NCBI RefSeq assembly: GCF_031157835.1
Contig: NZ_JAVIDR010000008.1
Span: forward strand, 58,361-122,360
Direction: 5' to 3'
From: Acinetobacter rudis
Lineage (GTDB): Bacteria; Pseudomonadota; Gammaproteobacteria; Pseudomonadales; Moraxellaceae
Length of the DNA stretch: 64,000 bases
Under the pieces are notes generated by a model. That model worked only from the letters and a program-made list of their open reading frames with translations, searched no databases and was not told the DNA's origin. The translations under genes were made by a program, and so were the position numbers. Positions within the stretch are counted from its first letter, which is position 1. Each line of letters opens with the position of its first letter. Of the stretch, positions 8,412 through 17,658 are shown in pieces.

Positions 8412-8986
8412 TATTTTGTACCCTTTGACCAAGATATTTTACAATTTTCACAAGGCTTAATATATGCGTCATTAACAATTTTTCCATTTTCATAAACAAT
8501 TCTTGGACGGAGTGCATCAATAAACTTGATCCTTGATGGATCAATTCCTTGCCTAACCAGCTGATCCACAGCAGAAACCTCAGTACAAGCTCCAGCCTTA
8601 TTTTTGTCTTCACCATGACCCCATGGCTCGCCTATCAACTGTGCGGCATAAGGGGACAAACTATTCGCTGCAACTTGTAGATCTGTTTGACCACCGAGTG
8701 CGCCTGTGATTGCAATAGTTACAGCATTTAAAGCACGGCTATTTGAGCCACCAATGCCCCAAGCTTGGGCACTTTCTGCAGCTATTTTATAGTCACTATT
8801 TTTAGATTTTAAGAAATCCTCTTGGGCTGCTGGTGTTTTTAAATTCTGATAGGCATCCCAATCAGATCCACCTTTGCTCTGTAATTCATCAATAGCAATC
8901 TGTTGTTTGACTTGCTTTTCAACATCAGCTTTGGCTTGTTGATTTTGGCTATAAGTACGCGTTACAGTAACAATTAAAATTAAATA
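8411..8986 (-). pseudogene. Orphan CdiA-CT with YwqJ-like deaminase tail (cassette 3)
   Basis: The frame is open from the boundary hairpin but has no ATG or GTG before a TTG at ~8659. It encodes the shared pre-toxin segment (YSQNQQAKADVEKQ ... AESAQAWGIGGSNSRALN ... WGHGEDKNKA) and then ~65 residues with a cytidine-deaminase signature: CTEVSAV (Cys-x-Glu) and PCENC (PCxxC). This matches YwqJ-type deaminase toxins of polymorphic toxin systems. The toxin part is about half the usual deaminase length, because the junction lies just before the Cys-x-Glu motif and the first strands are missing. It is probably a silent or inactive donor cassette rather than a secreted toxin. Confidence 0.6.
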
Positions 8987-9014
8987 AAAAGGTGACTGCG
9001 GAAATAGTCACCTT
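8590..9014 (-). repeat. Duplicated pre-toxin segment plus hairpin, copy in cassette 3
   Basis: The DNA of this stretch is nearly identical to 10680-11101 (cassette 2), and part of it recurs at 6720-6957 (cassette 5). It encodes the pre-toxin sequence upstream of each toxin and could act as the homology used for toxin-tip exchange. Confidence 0.75.
8989..9014 (-). terminator. Cassette-boundary terminator hairpin
   Basis: Perfect 9-bp stem AAGGTGACT / AGTCACCTT with an 8-nt loop, followed on the minus strand by TTTTTATTTAATTTT. It comes 36 bp after the stop of the cassette 2 immunity gene and insulates it from cassette 3. Confidence 0.75.
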
Positions 9015-9050
9015 GGGTCGTCTGATGAATTAAATCGGATTTAACCAAAG

Positions 9051-9659
9051 TTATTTACAGGGTTCCTTTAAAAATAGGTTTGTACAACAAAGTCGTTCAT
9101 CATATAAAAAAAACCTCAATGACAATTCATTGCCTCCCTGCCATCGTTGCACTGGTATACATCGATCATTATGTAATACTTCAACTACCTTTTCCCAATT
9201 ATTTCCAGATGTACTGCCCCCAAATATATCTAAAGAATTAAATATATCCTGAGTTTCTAATTCAGGCTCCTTATCAGATAAAAAAATAAATGAATGTCCT
9301 GATAATACAAATGCATTTTCACTTATCCCTAAAGGTAAATCGGAATTATCTAGATTAAAATATGTTGCGAATATTATTTCCCCTTCATCATTTATAAATT
9401 TTTTTTCCTCATTATTTGAATATTTTCCAAATTTTTCTCGAATATACTGTTGTTTCCACAATCCCTTATGGCAATTTATTTTAGAGTTTGTACTCCAAGT
9501 ACTGTCGCATAAAAACAAATATAATTTAAATTTACTATTAATATTTTCATTAATATAATTAGATATCATTTCCTCCATTAACTGGATATTATTCATTCTA
9601 TCTTCTGCGAGAATAAATAATTCATTTTTTTCAACATCTAATTCAGTTTTAATAATCAT
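9051..9659 (-). CDS. Putative immunity protein for HNH-type CDI toxin (cassette 2)
   Basis: About 202 residues from the ATG at 9659, which has GGGA six bases upstream; a second in-frame ATG lies at 9671. The start overlaps the toxin stop by 11 bp. The product is a soluble, Asn- and Glu-rich protein with no recognised domain. Its position after the nuclease-like toxin tail and before a terminator is that of a cdiI gene. The frame is intact although the toxin frame upstream has a stop codon and a frameshift, so any benefit now would be protection only. Confidence 0.65.
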   Translation of the reverse strand: MIIKTELDVEKNELFILAEDRMNNIQLMEEMISNYINENINSKFKLYLFLCDSTWSTNSKINCHKGLWKQQYIREKFGKYSNNEEKKFINDEGEIIFATYFNLDNSDLPLGISENAFVLSGHSFIFLSDKEPELETQDIFNSLDIFGGSTSGNNWEKVVEVLHNDRCIPVQRWQGGNELSLRFFLYDERLCCTNLFLKEPCK

Positions 9660-9858
9660 AATGATTCCCATTTAGAGTGTTAAAATGCGGACCTCTATTC
9701 TGTGATGGATCATCCAAAAAAACATGCCCTTTGCTATCATCTCGAATAATAACAGTTTGAGTCCCACCTCCAGACTTGGGAACTTCATATTCATATTGTT
9801 TACCAGGCTGTATATTACCTCTTCTATCAACGTTAGGCTTCACTCTTGTGGGTTGCAT
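9649..9858 (-). pseudogene. Cassette 2 toxin, 3' part: EHHH-type HNH/Endo VII nuclease tail
   Basis: The 69-codon frame starting MQPTRVKPN is the shifted continuation of the 9840-10295 frame. Joined in the shifted frame, the protein reads GRNGAFNQAKKDAGIP...MQPTRVKPN...KQYEYEV...SKGHVFLDD...PHFNT...NHYDY. These spaced Glu and His residues match the Tox-HNH-EHHH nuclease family of polymorphic toxins. A one-base change in a run of six A residues (near 9880-9890) can explain the frameshift. The stop overlaps the immunity start. As it stands, the nuclease motifs are separated from the pre-toxin part. Confidence 0.6.
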
Positions 9859-10295
9859 GCTGACAGGAATACCAGCATCTTTTTTGCCTGATTGAAGGCA
9901 CCATTACGTCCTGCACCAGTAGAAGTATAGTTTACAGGTCTATCTCCTTGTACCTGTGACGCACTCGCTTTGGTACTTGTTTTTCTAACTCCTGTCAATG
10001 CCCCATATACACTCGAGGCTATGAGGTCTGCTTCTTGTCTATCAATGCCATACTTTTGTTGTAGGCGTTTAGCAAACCCTGTAGATGAAACTACATTAGT
10101 TGATTCTATTTGGTGTGATAGCAATGCAGCTTGATCACTCCCCACATTCTTAAATGTTCCAATTTCATTTAAAAAATCTTTCTTCTGATTTATGATAAAT
10201 GTGTACTTCTGCTTGCATAAGGTAGCATTGGTTGAACAAATAGCGACCAACTCGTCCTGTTGGGCTATTGCCAGTTTTCGGTATTTATCTCTCAC
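9840..10295 (-). pseudogene. Cassette 2 toxin, middle part (after in-frame stop)
   Basis: This 151-codon frame directly follows the TAA at 10296-10298 in the same reading frame as the upstream pre-toxin part, so a single nonsense codon separates them. It carries the inter-domain segment (VRDKYRKLAIAQQDE ... CSTNATLCKQKY ... SASSV-like helical stretch) and enters the nuclease at GRNGAFNQAKK. It then goes out of frame at an A6 run and stops at 9840 after ...SACNPQE. Start prediction is not meaningful, since the GTG at 10295 lies next to the stop by chance. Confidence 0.6.
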
Positions 10296-11072
10296 TTAAT
10301 CACAAGTTGTTTTAGATCCACATGTTTCCAACTCCAAATCGTAATAACTCAGCTGAGACGATGTTAAATAATTATTCCCCACTGCATTCTGTCCAACCAC
10401 TCCCGCAAGTTGTGCACTAAATGCAGAATCACCGACTGTGCCACCAACTACAGCACCAATCGCTGCAGTGAGATCACGAATCTGGGTTTTCACATCTTCG
10501 GGTAAACGATTGGTCTCAAACTCACCATTGGCATTTTGATAATCTGGATTACTCTTATATTTTTGACTTAAATAATCTGCTGCTGATTCGGCAGCTACCG
10601 CAGCACTACCACCTGCTGCGGGGTTCCCCCCATTAACATAAGCTAAAGTTGCACCAAGGATCGCATGTGCAGTGAGTTGCGCTGCTTTGTTTTTGTCTTC
10701 ACCATGACCCCATTGCTGACCAATCACAGAGGCCGCATAAGGGGACAAACTATTCGCTGCAACTTGTAAGTCTGTTTGACCACCAAGTGCGCCTGTGATT
10801 GCAATAGTGACCGCATTTAAAGCACGGCTATTTGAGCCACCAATGCCCCAAGCTTGGGCACTTTCTGCAGCTATTTTATAGTCACTATTTTTAGATTTTA
10901 AGAAATCCTCTTGGGCTACGGGTGTTTTAAAATTCTGATAAGCATCCCAATCAGCTCCACCTTTAGCCTTCAACTCATCAAGTGCAACTTTTTCTTTAGC
11001 TTGCTTTTCAACATCAGCTTTTGCTAGTGGATTTTGGCTATAAATACGCGTCGCAGTAACAAGTAAAGTTAA
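10296..11072 (-). pseudogene. Cassette 2 orphan CdiA pre-toxin part (degenerate VENN module)
   Basis: The frame is open from the boundary hairpin and encodes YSQNPLAKADVEKQ, KGGADWDAYQNF, the glycine/alanine-rich pre-toxin domain and a degenerate VENN-like motif (QNAVGNNYLTSSQ). It ends at a TAA at 10296; translation continues in the same frame beyond it. The domain is found upstream of toxins in CdiA-type exoproteins of Acinetobacter and Neisseria. There is no plausible start or secretion signal, so it can be displayed only if recombined into a full cdiA. It is nearly identical at the DNA level to the cassette 3 copy. Confidence 0.65.
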
Positions 11073-11101
11073 ATAAAGGTGACTGCGGAAATAGTCACCT
11101 T
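10680..11101 (-). repeat. Duplicated pre-toxin segment plus hairpin, copy in cassette 2
   Basis: Partner of the repeat at 8590-9014, with long near-identical runs such as the stretch encoding AESAQAWGIGGSNSRALN. Confidence 0.75.
11076..11101 (-). terminator. Cassette-boundary terminator hairpin
   Basis: Perfect 9-bp stem AAGGTGACT / AGTCACCTT with an 8-nt loop and a T-rich 3' side on the minus strand. It lies ~45 bp after the immunity gene of the truncated cdiA. Confidence 0.75.
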
Positions 11102-11145
11102 GAATGGTCTGAAAAATTAAGTCATATTTACAGAGTCAAGCAGGG

Positions 11146-11676
11146 TTAACTTAAAATACCACCTTTTTCCAATAATATATTAATAACATCTTCTTTTTTA
11201 CCATCAGCATAAGGTATTAAATATACTCTTTTTCCAACTTTAACACCAATGTAGTGATAATAAACTCTTTTAAAATATTCTAAATGTCCTTTGTTTTTAA
11301 AACCAAGTTTATTTTCATCCAATATAATTTCAAAACTCTTCAAGTAAATATCCTGTCCACCTAAGATTCGTATCAATGTTCCTCTATTATTTTCATCAAC
11401 CTCAAAAACCACTTTCCAATACTCCTTTAAAATATTAGAAAATATTATCATTATGCACAAAATACCTAAAAAAAATGGAAATAAGTAATATAGTGAAATT
11501 TGAATCCCATCAAAATAATAAATACCTCTTTCAGAATTCAATACTGCATGCCCAAGGCCTGTAGAAGTTATTAAAAAAAATATAAGACCATAAATTTCAC
11601 CTTTCATAGTTTTTATACAAGACTCATCAATTAGCCCGTCATAAATATCTACTTCAAATTGATCATTTTTTCCCAT
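11146..11676 (-). CDS. Putative membrane CDI immunity protein (CdiI) of the truncated cdiA
   Basis: A 176-residue protein with two strongly hydrophobic segments (~residues 28-46 and ~60-82; LIFFLITSTGLGHAV, YYLFPFFLGILCIMIIF) followed by a soluble C-terminal half. The start overlaps the cdiA stop by 14 bp. An inner-membrane immunity protein fits the hydrophobic, glycine-rich C-terminal part of its CdiA partner, which may act on membranes. No named immunity family is recognised. It is followed by a terminator hairpin and the next cassette. Confidence 0.65.
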   Translation of the reverse strand: MGKNDQFEVDIYDGLIDESCIKTMKGEIYGLIFFLITSTGLGHAVLNSERGIYYFDGIQISLYYLFPFFLGILCIMIIFSNILKEYWKVVFEVDENNRGTLIRILGGQDIYLKSFEIILDENKLGFKNKGHLEYFKRVYYHYIGVKVGKRVYLIPYADGKKEDVINILLEKGGILS

Positions 11677-13612
11677 TTGGATTTCCCTGTTGTGCTGGTT
11701 TCTTTTCGTACTTTTTAATCACCTGATCAATTGTGGTTGTAGTAGCAGTTGATGGGACATACAACAAAGTAAATTGGCATGAGTTTCCACATCCAGCAGA
11801 TCCTAATTTTGCTCCAGCTGTACCAAAAATACCAGATGCTACTGCAGATGATGCATTAGCTTTTCCTTCGGCCGCATATTGTGTAGAGTAAGCCCCTGCA
11901 ACAGAGCCTCCACCAATTAAAACTGGATTTTTAAATGTTGTTACAGCCGCACCTGTGGCAGCACCACCACCAGTATATATCAACATTTTGCTCAATTTCA
12001 TTTCACCTTTAGGAGTTGTAAGTATATAAGTCAAAAGGTTAGATCCACCACCAATTGCTGCTCCAGTCAAAGCTGTACCTCCTATCACTTCAGGAGCTAA
12101 GCCAACTGATCCAAGAGCCACAGATCCGTAAACAAGACCTTTCGTATATGCTTCCCCGTTGAAATCTCGACCTCTAATTTCTTTTGAAATGGCTTGCTGA
12201 ATCTGTGCATCAGTCTGCCCTTTTTTCTGGCCATCCTGAATAATTGATTCTATATTCTGCACTGTCTGAGGATTAACGTTAATAAAGTTATATTGATCGT
12301 TATTCTCCACCGCATTTTGAGCACCTTGCCCACTTTGTACTGCAGTTGAAATATCACCAGACGCCGCACCACCGATACCTGTAGCCACTAAACCAGTGAT
12401 CGCACTAATCGTTGATTTCTCTTCGGCTGTTAAATCACTTGCTTTTTTACCATATAAGAAGTTGGATAAGACTGGAGCAGCAGCTTCAGCTCCACCAGTA
12501 GTGAGTCCTGCTGTCAGGGCATCATTACCACCTGCAGCAGCTACGGCTGCACCTAATACTGTATGGGCAAGGATATGTGCGCTAGAGCCTTCTGTAGCTT
12601 TTGCTTTAAAGTATTGTCCAATCTCGTAACTCGCAACTGGACTTAAACTTGATGTAGCGATACCCAAGCCACTATTGGTCGGTGCCGAAAGCCCAGAAGC
12701 AACAACATCAAGTAACACACCTAACTGCTGATAGTTTTCAACTTTCTTATCATAAGCACTTAACTGTTCTTGCTCCTCTGTTGTCAAAGCCACCTTATTT
12801 TTCTGTTTATCTAAAATCGATTGATTTTCAGATTTAGCTTGATCTATCTTTTTATTGATTTCAGCTTTCACTTCTTGACGGTTTTGATCAAAACGCTTAG
12901 TCACCTCAACCTGAGTATTAATCTCCTTCTGGACTTTATCTTTATCAAAGTTATTGGCCAATGCACCACTATGTTCACGGGCATTATCAGTCGTCACTTG
13001 AGTAAGAATATCTTGCTTGGTTTGCTCAGCAGTTTTACCTGTTAATTGTTGCTGCACTTGCTCATCTTTAATAATGATGTTTTGAGTGTTAATGCCACTA
13101 TGCGTTGTGCTCTTATCCTTCGCGCTATCTAAGCCAAAACCAATTGATTTATTCACAGCATTTTGTGGGCGACCTTCTTTATCTTGGGCCTTGCCATCCC
13201 AACCACCTTTAACTGTTGCACTGCCACTGATCCCGATACTTTTAGCATCATATTCACTGATATTGTGAATATCTGAACTGGTTAAAGTGCCTGTCTCTAA
13301 ACGGTTCTTACCGAGGTCTTCTGCCTTTTGTGTTGAAGTAATTAAGGCACCTTTAAGATCGGTATTTTTATCCACCTTAATCTGGTAACCATCATCACCA
13401 GCAAATACCCCAGACTGCTCATTCACTGAAGCATAGTTAGCATTAATATTTGATTTACTAAAACTACCCGATGCCGAGAAACCATAACCAACCGTTACCT
13501 GCCCCTCAACATTTTGCTGTTTGCTCTTATAGGTTGCTTTGTCTTGTAAACTCTCAACATTCAACTCTTTGGCTGCAATATTATGTAAATGATCTCTACA
13601 ACGATTTGCAAT
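11663..13612 (-). pseudogene. cdiA: cdiA-type exoprotein, C-terminal third only (5' truncated)
   Basis: The open frame starts after a TAG at 13613-13615; the first usable codon is a TTG at 13564 (633 residues). It begins inside FHA-type adhesin repeats (LNVESLQDKATYKSKQQN) and continues through a Lys/Glu-rich stretch. It then has the pre-toxin domain ending in VENN (QNAVENNDQYNF, ~12,300) and a ~200-residue C-terminal toxin rich in Gly/Ala hydrophobic segments. Full CdiA proteins are several thousand residues and need a signal/TPS domain and CdiB; neither is in the window, so this product cannot be exported as it stands. It could still be a donor of toxin sequence. It is coupled to the immunity gene at 11146-11676. 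Confidence 0.75.
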
Positions 13613-13791
13613 CTAGAAATGTAAAGTACATACACGCTTTTTTATTCTTTTCTAAGGGACATTCCTCTAAAGGTTCACCATGCAAATGACCCATTACTTA
13701 CTCACTAATGGTTTTATACTGTAATGAGAAACTAAAACCTCCGTAACCTATGGATAAGATGCCCCATAAGACTAGTCCAACTCTATACTTC

Positions 13792-14859
13792 TTAAATATC
13801 AGCCAAATAAGTAGATATTTGCTCCACAATGTCTCTAGCTGTTCTAGAAACACCTATTAGAGTCGCAGATGCTATACCTGTCCATTCCCCATATCCAACC
13901 AACCAAAGGTTATTTATTTTTGTGGATCGACCATCTTGAACAGCAACGGTCTGATTCGCTTCCACTACATCAAGATTTTTTAAATGATGAAGTGAAGCTT
14001 TGAATCCTGTACACCAAATCACAGCATCAACGTCTTGTGTTGAACCATCACTCCAAATAACAGAATGCTCAGTAAACTCTCGAAAAGGTGCTCTACTATG
14101 TAATACACCCCGTTCGCGTGCTGCTTTCACACTATCAATCATGACAATATCACCAAGCCCCCCAACAGGCTGGTCGATCTTTCGCCCTTGCTGTTGTGCT
14201 TTTAATCGCTCAGTTGCCCGAAGAAATAAGACACGCCCATCCACATCATCTGCTAAAAACTGAGGAGGTGTCGTCGTTACCCAAGTTGTATGTGCAACTT
14301 TTGAAACCTCAGCTAAAATTTGTGCACCTGAATTGCCACCACCAACAACCAATACATTTTTTTTAATAAAAGCTTGTTCATTAACATAGTGGGCTGAATG
14401 AACTTGTATCCCTCTAAAACATTCTTGCCCCTTATAATGCGGAATATAAGGTTGGCTCCATGTCCCTGTTGCACTCACGACAGCCTTCGCTCTCCAATAT
14501 ATTTCACCTGAATATACATCTAAATAATCATTTTTTTGTTCGATACGATCTACATGCACAGGTCTAATGATTGGAAACTGATATCGTTGTTCATATGCCG
14601 TTAGATATTCAATCACTTCATTTCGAGTGGGATAGGTTTGCTCAGTTGATGGCATCATCCAACCAGATAAAGAACTCCAAGTGTTTGGTGAAAAAAGACG
14701 TAAAGATTCCCAAGCATGTGACCAGGCACCGCCGGCTTGTGGTTGATCATCTAAAATAACAAATGGAATTTTTTTACGTCTCAAAAAATAGGCTGTAGCA
14801 AGTGCAGCCTGACCGCCACCGATAATAATGACATCAATATCACTTTGTAATTGAGCCAA
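13792..14859 (-). CDS. arsO: Flavin-dependent monooxygenase, ArsO-like
   Basis: A 355-residue class B flavoprotein. It has an N-terminal FAD-binding GGGQAA motif (residues ~13-18), an NADPH-binding GGGNSG motif in the middle, and an FMO-type fingerprint (FRGIQVHSAHY). It is the last gene of the arsenic cluster, 143 bp after arsH on the same strand. Such proteins are called ArsO when found in ars operons; their reaction is not firmly established, and oxidation of organoarsenicals or of arsenite has been suggested. The cluster continues into no further gene, since the CDI remnant follows within 180 bp. Confidence 0.75.
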   Translation of the reverse strand: MAQLQSDIDVIIIGGGQAALATAYFLRRKKIPFVILDDQPQAGGAWSHAWESLRLFSPNTWSSLSGWMMPSTEQTYPTRNEVIEYLTAYEQRYQFPIIRPVHVDRIEQKNDYLDVYSGEIYWRAKAVVSATGTWSQPYIPHYKGQECFRGIQVHSAHYVNEQAFIKKNVLVVGGGNSGAQILAEVSKVAHTTWVTTTPPQFLADDVDGRVLFLRATERLKAQQQGRKIDQPVGGLGDIVMIDSVKAARERGVLHSRAPFREFTEHSVIWSDGSTQDVDAVIWCTGFKASLHHLKNLDVVEANQTVAVQDGRSTKINNLWLVGYGEWTGIASATLIGVSRTARDIVEQISTYLADI

Positions 14860-15002
14860 GATATTCCCCTATATTATTTACCATCATCAATATAATCTTC
14901 CTCTTGAGTTACACTCACTAGAACGTTTTATAATAATGATCAGCAGCACATTCACTATTCTAAATTCATCAAAATATCTCTTTGGTATTTTGTCAGCCAC
15001 AC

Positions 15003-15707
15003 TTATAAACTACGTTGATTTACTCGCTTAGATAACGCTTCAGCAGACTCCTTTCTTTCTGAATATCGATCAGTTAGGTAATCACTTTGTCCACGAGTGA
15101 GTAATGTAAATTTATATAGTTCTTCCATAACATCTACAATTCGGTCATAAAGAGCTGACGGTTTCATTCTTCCATCTTCTTCAAACTCTAAAAATGCTTT
15201 AGGAACAGATGATTGGTTTGGTATGGTAATCATCCGCATCCAACGTCCCAAAATACGCATTTGATTCACACTGTTAAATGACTGTGAGCCACCACTGACT
15301 TGCATGAGGGCCAAGGTTTTACCTTGAGTTGCACGAATGGCTCCCCCAGCCAATGGAATCCAATCTATTTGTGCTTTAAAAATTGAACTCATTGAGCCAT
15401 GTCGTTCTGGTGAACACCACACCATCCCTTCTGACCAAGCAAGCAACGCATGCAATTCTTTGACTTTTGGATGATCTACGTCAGTATCTTCAGGTAAAGG
15501 CAAACCTTTTGGGTGAAAAATTTTTACTTCAGCGCCAAATTTCTCCAAGATTCGTCCTGCTTCCATCACAGCAAATCGACTATATGAACGTTCACGATTA
15601 GATCCATATAATAATAAAATACGTGGTGGATAATTCAGATCTTTTGCTTGGATTTTCTCAAAAGTTGGTTGATCAAGCAAATTAACATCAATATTTGGGA
15701 AATTCAT
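15003..15707 (-). CDS. arsH: Arsenical resistance flavoprotein ArsH
   Basis: A 234-residue NADPH-dependent FMN reductase family protein. It shows the ArsH-type phosphate-binding loop [10 protein letters not shown] near residue 35, the SPERHGS motif, and [11 protein letters not shown], all typical of ArsH. ArsH oxidises trivalent organoarsenicals and can reduce other substrates. It starts 4 bp after the acr3 stop, so the genes are in one operon. Confidence 0.9.
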   Translation of the reverse strand: MNFPNIDVNLLDQPTFEKIQAKDLNYPPRILLLYGSNRERSYSRFAVMEAGRILEKFGAEVKIFHPKGLPLPEDTDVDHPKVKELHALLAWSEGMVWCSPERHGSMSSIFKAQIDWIPLAGGAIRATQGKTLALMQVSGGSQSFNSVNQMRILGRWMRMITIPNQSSVPKAFLEFEEDGRMKPSALYDRIVDVMEELYKFTLLTRGQSDYLTDRYSERKESAEALSKRVNQRSL

Positions 15708-15711
15708 ATCA

Positions 15712-16752
15712 TTACGCCGCTTTAAAATACTTCTTTCTTAACCACAATGAGACACTAACCAATGCAATAAGCACTGGGACTTCAACCAAAGGACCAATTA
15801 CTGTAGTAAATGCAACAGGTGAGGCTAAACCAAAAGTTGCAATCGCAACAGCAAGTGCCAGTTCAAAGTTATTACCAGCAGCTGTAAAGGAAATTGCGGT
15901 GGTTTTTGAATAATTATTTCCCATCCACTTACTCATAAAGAAGCTAACGAAAAACATCGTCACAAAGTAAATAGTGAGTGGAATTGCAATACGAAGAACA
16001 TCAAGAGGTAAACTAACAACGTCATTACCTTTTAAGCTAAACATGGCAACGATTGTGAATAATAAGGCAAATAAACTCAGAGGGCTAATTTTTGGCAAAA
16101 AGACATTTTTATACCACTGCAAACCTTTTGCTTTCACTAAAATAAAACGAGACATAAAGCCAAGAAAAAATGGAATACCTAAATAGACCAGTACAGCATG
16201 AGTAATGGTCCAAAAGTCTACATTAATGACCTGCCCAGCAACGCCCAAATAAGGTGGTAAGAAAGTCAAAAATATCCAAGCATAACTACTAAAGAATAAA
16301 ATTTGAAAAATACTGTTAAAAGCAACTAACGCTGCAACGTATTGATTATCACCACAAGCCAAACCATTCCACACCAAAACCATAGCAATACAACGTGCTA
16401 AACCAATCAAGATTAAACCTGTCATGTATTCAGGATAACTATGTAAAAAAATGATAGCTAAGGCAAACATCAAAACAGGTGCGATGAGCCAGTTTTGTAC
16501 TAAGGATAATGTTAGTGTTTTCTTATCGTTAAATACTTGTGGCAAAGCTGCATAATCCACTTTAGCCAAAGGTGGATACATCATCAAAATCAATCCTATC
16601 GCAATCGGAATATTGACTGAATTCACACTCATTTTGTCCAAAGCAATAGAAGCTTGCGGAAAGAACACACCTATCGCAATCCCTAATGCCATGGCAATAA
16701 AAATCCATAGCGTGAGATTGCGATCTAAAAAGGATAATTTGTGTTGAGCCAT
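15712..16752 (-). CDS. acr3: Arsenite efflux transporter Acr3
   Basis: About 346 residues with ten predicted membrane helices of the bile acid/sodium symporter fold. The motif [19 protein letters not shown] contains the conserved cysteine of Acr3 arsenite permeases. I place the start at the ATG at 16752 (MAQHKLSF); the upstream TTG at 16794 would add a non-homologous extension. It exports As(III) from the cytoplasm and works with ArsC, which makes arsenite from arsenate. It lies between arsR (50 bp upstream) and arsH (4 bp downstream). Confidence 0.9.
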   Translation of the reverse strand: MAQHKLSFLDRNLTLWIFIAMALGIAIGVFFPQASIALDKMSVNSVNIPIAIGLILMMYPPLAKVDYAALPQVFNDKKTLTLSLVQNWLIAPVLMFALAIIFLHSYPEYMTGLILIGLARCIAMVLVWNGLACGDNQYVAALVAFNSIFQILFFSSYAWIFLTFLPPYLGVAGQVINVDFWTITHAVLVYLGIPFFLGFMSRFILVKAKGLQWYKNVFLPKISPLSLFALLFTIVAMFSLKGNDVVSLPLDVLRIAIPLTIYFVTMFFVSFFMSKWMGNNYSKTTAISFTAAGNNFELALAVAIATFGLASPVAFTTVIGPLVEVPVLIALVSVSLWLRKKYFKAA

Positions 16753-16802
16753 GCTATTCTCATTCAATATGTGAAATTTAATGGATTGCAGCAATCATTG
16801 TC

Positions 16803-17123
16803 TTACTCACAATAACTATTGATCTGCGCAAAAATGCTTTCATTTTGGGATTGTATATTTGCATTTTTAAGCGTGCTTAATATCTCTAAACACCAGGCTG
16901 GCAAGTTTGGGTTAAGACTGTAATATACCCATTGCCCTTGTCTTCGGTCTTGCAACATACCCGAAGTACGAAGTAAGGCGAGATGTCTTGAAATCTTGGG
17001 CTGACTAAGTGCTAACTTCTCAGTTAAATCACAAACACACTGTTCATTATTAATAACCACCAACATCATGATATTGAATCTGGTTTCATCAGCTAAACAT
17101 TTAAAAAAGTTAATTTGATCCAT
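16803..17123 (-). CDS. arsR: Arsenic-responsive repressor ArsR
   Basis: A 106-residue winged-helix repressor of the ArsR/SmtB family. It contains the metal-binding loop QCVCDL at the start of the recognition region (Cys-x-Cys) and the helix LSQPKISRHLALLRTSGML. Binding of As(III) to these cysteines releases DNA. It probably controls the whole operon through a perfect dyad in front of arsC and perhaps a second palindrome just before its own start. Confidence 0.9.
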   Translation of the reverse strand: MDQINFFKCLADETRFNIMMLVVINNEQCVCDLTEKLALSQPKISRHLALLRTSGMLQDRRQGQWVYYSLNPNLPAWCLEILSTLKNANIQSQNESIFAQINSYCE

Positions 17124-17128
17124 GTTTA

Positions 17129-17163
17129 CTCCATATATATGTACATACTAATATCCATATATT
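17129..17163 (-). promoter_or_regulatory. Second candidate ArsR site between arsC and arsR
   Basis: This AT-rich stretch before the arsR ATG has the palindrome TATGTACATA (17138-17147) and flanking ATATAT repeats resembling the main operator. It is weaker than the site at 17659. Confidence 0.35.
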
Positions 17164-17175
17164 TTATTCAAATTT

Positions 17176-17610
17176 TTATTTCAATCTTTCCCCATGAACA
17201 CCAACAACTTGTTCACCATCTTCCTTAGTGAAAGCCCCTCTTTGTGGTAAAGGTAATATATCCAATACGACTTCAGATGGACGACTCAATCTGGTCCCCA
17301 AATCAGTAATCACAAATGGACGATTAATTAGGATAGGATATTCAAGCATAAAACCGAGCAACTGTTGGTCTGTCCAGTCATTACGCTCTAGCTCTAAATC
17401 ACGAAAAGGATCAACGTTCTTACGAATAGCATCCCTTACTGTTAAATGAGCATCTTGAATCAATTTAACGAGTTCATCGTAACTTGGGGGTGTAACGAGA
17501 TACTCAATGACGATCGGCTCGATTCCTGCATTACGAATCAAAGCCAAGGTATTTCTAGACGTTCCACAAGCTGGGTTGTGATAAATCTTAACTTTTGGAG
17601 TAGCAGACAT
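17176..17610 (-). CDS. arsC: Arsenate reductase, glutaredoxin-coupled (ArsC)
   Basis: A 144-residue protein from the ATG at 17610 (MSATPKVKIYHNPAC); the 166-codon frame would add an implausible N-terminal extension that runs into the operator. It has the catalytic motif HNPACGTSRNTL with the active-site cysteine near residue 15, and the RPFVIT and LSRP segments with the arginines of the R773-type family. It reduces arsenate to arsenite with glutathione and glutaredoxin. It is the first gene of the operon, followed by arsR after ~50 bp. Confidence 0.92.
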   Translation of the reverse strand: MSATPKVKIYHNPACGTSRNTLALIRNAGIEPIVIEYLVTPPSYDELVKLIQDAHLTVRDAIRKNVDPFRDLELERNDWTDQQLLGFMLEYPILINRPFVITDLGTRLSRPSEVVLDILPLPQRGAFTKEDGEQVVGVHGERLK

Positions 17611-17658
17611 TTGCTCAAACTCAGTTGAAACTTTACATATATTTATATACGAATATAC

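Noticed and set aside
9880..9890. Programmed frameshift in the HNH toxin as a normal expression mechanism
   Set aside because: An additional in-frame stop upstream and the absence of a start make decay more likely; kept only as a remark in the finding.
12396..12629. Plus-strand ORFs opposite cdiA and opposite other genes
   Set aside because: They are antisense shadows of well-supported genes with repetitive or low-complexity translation.
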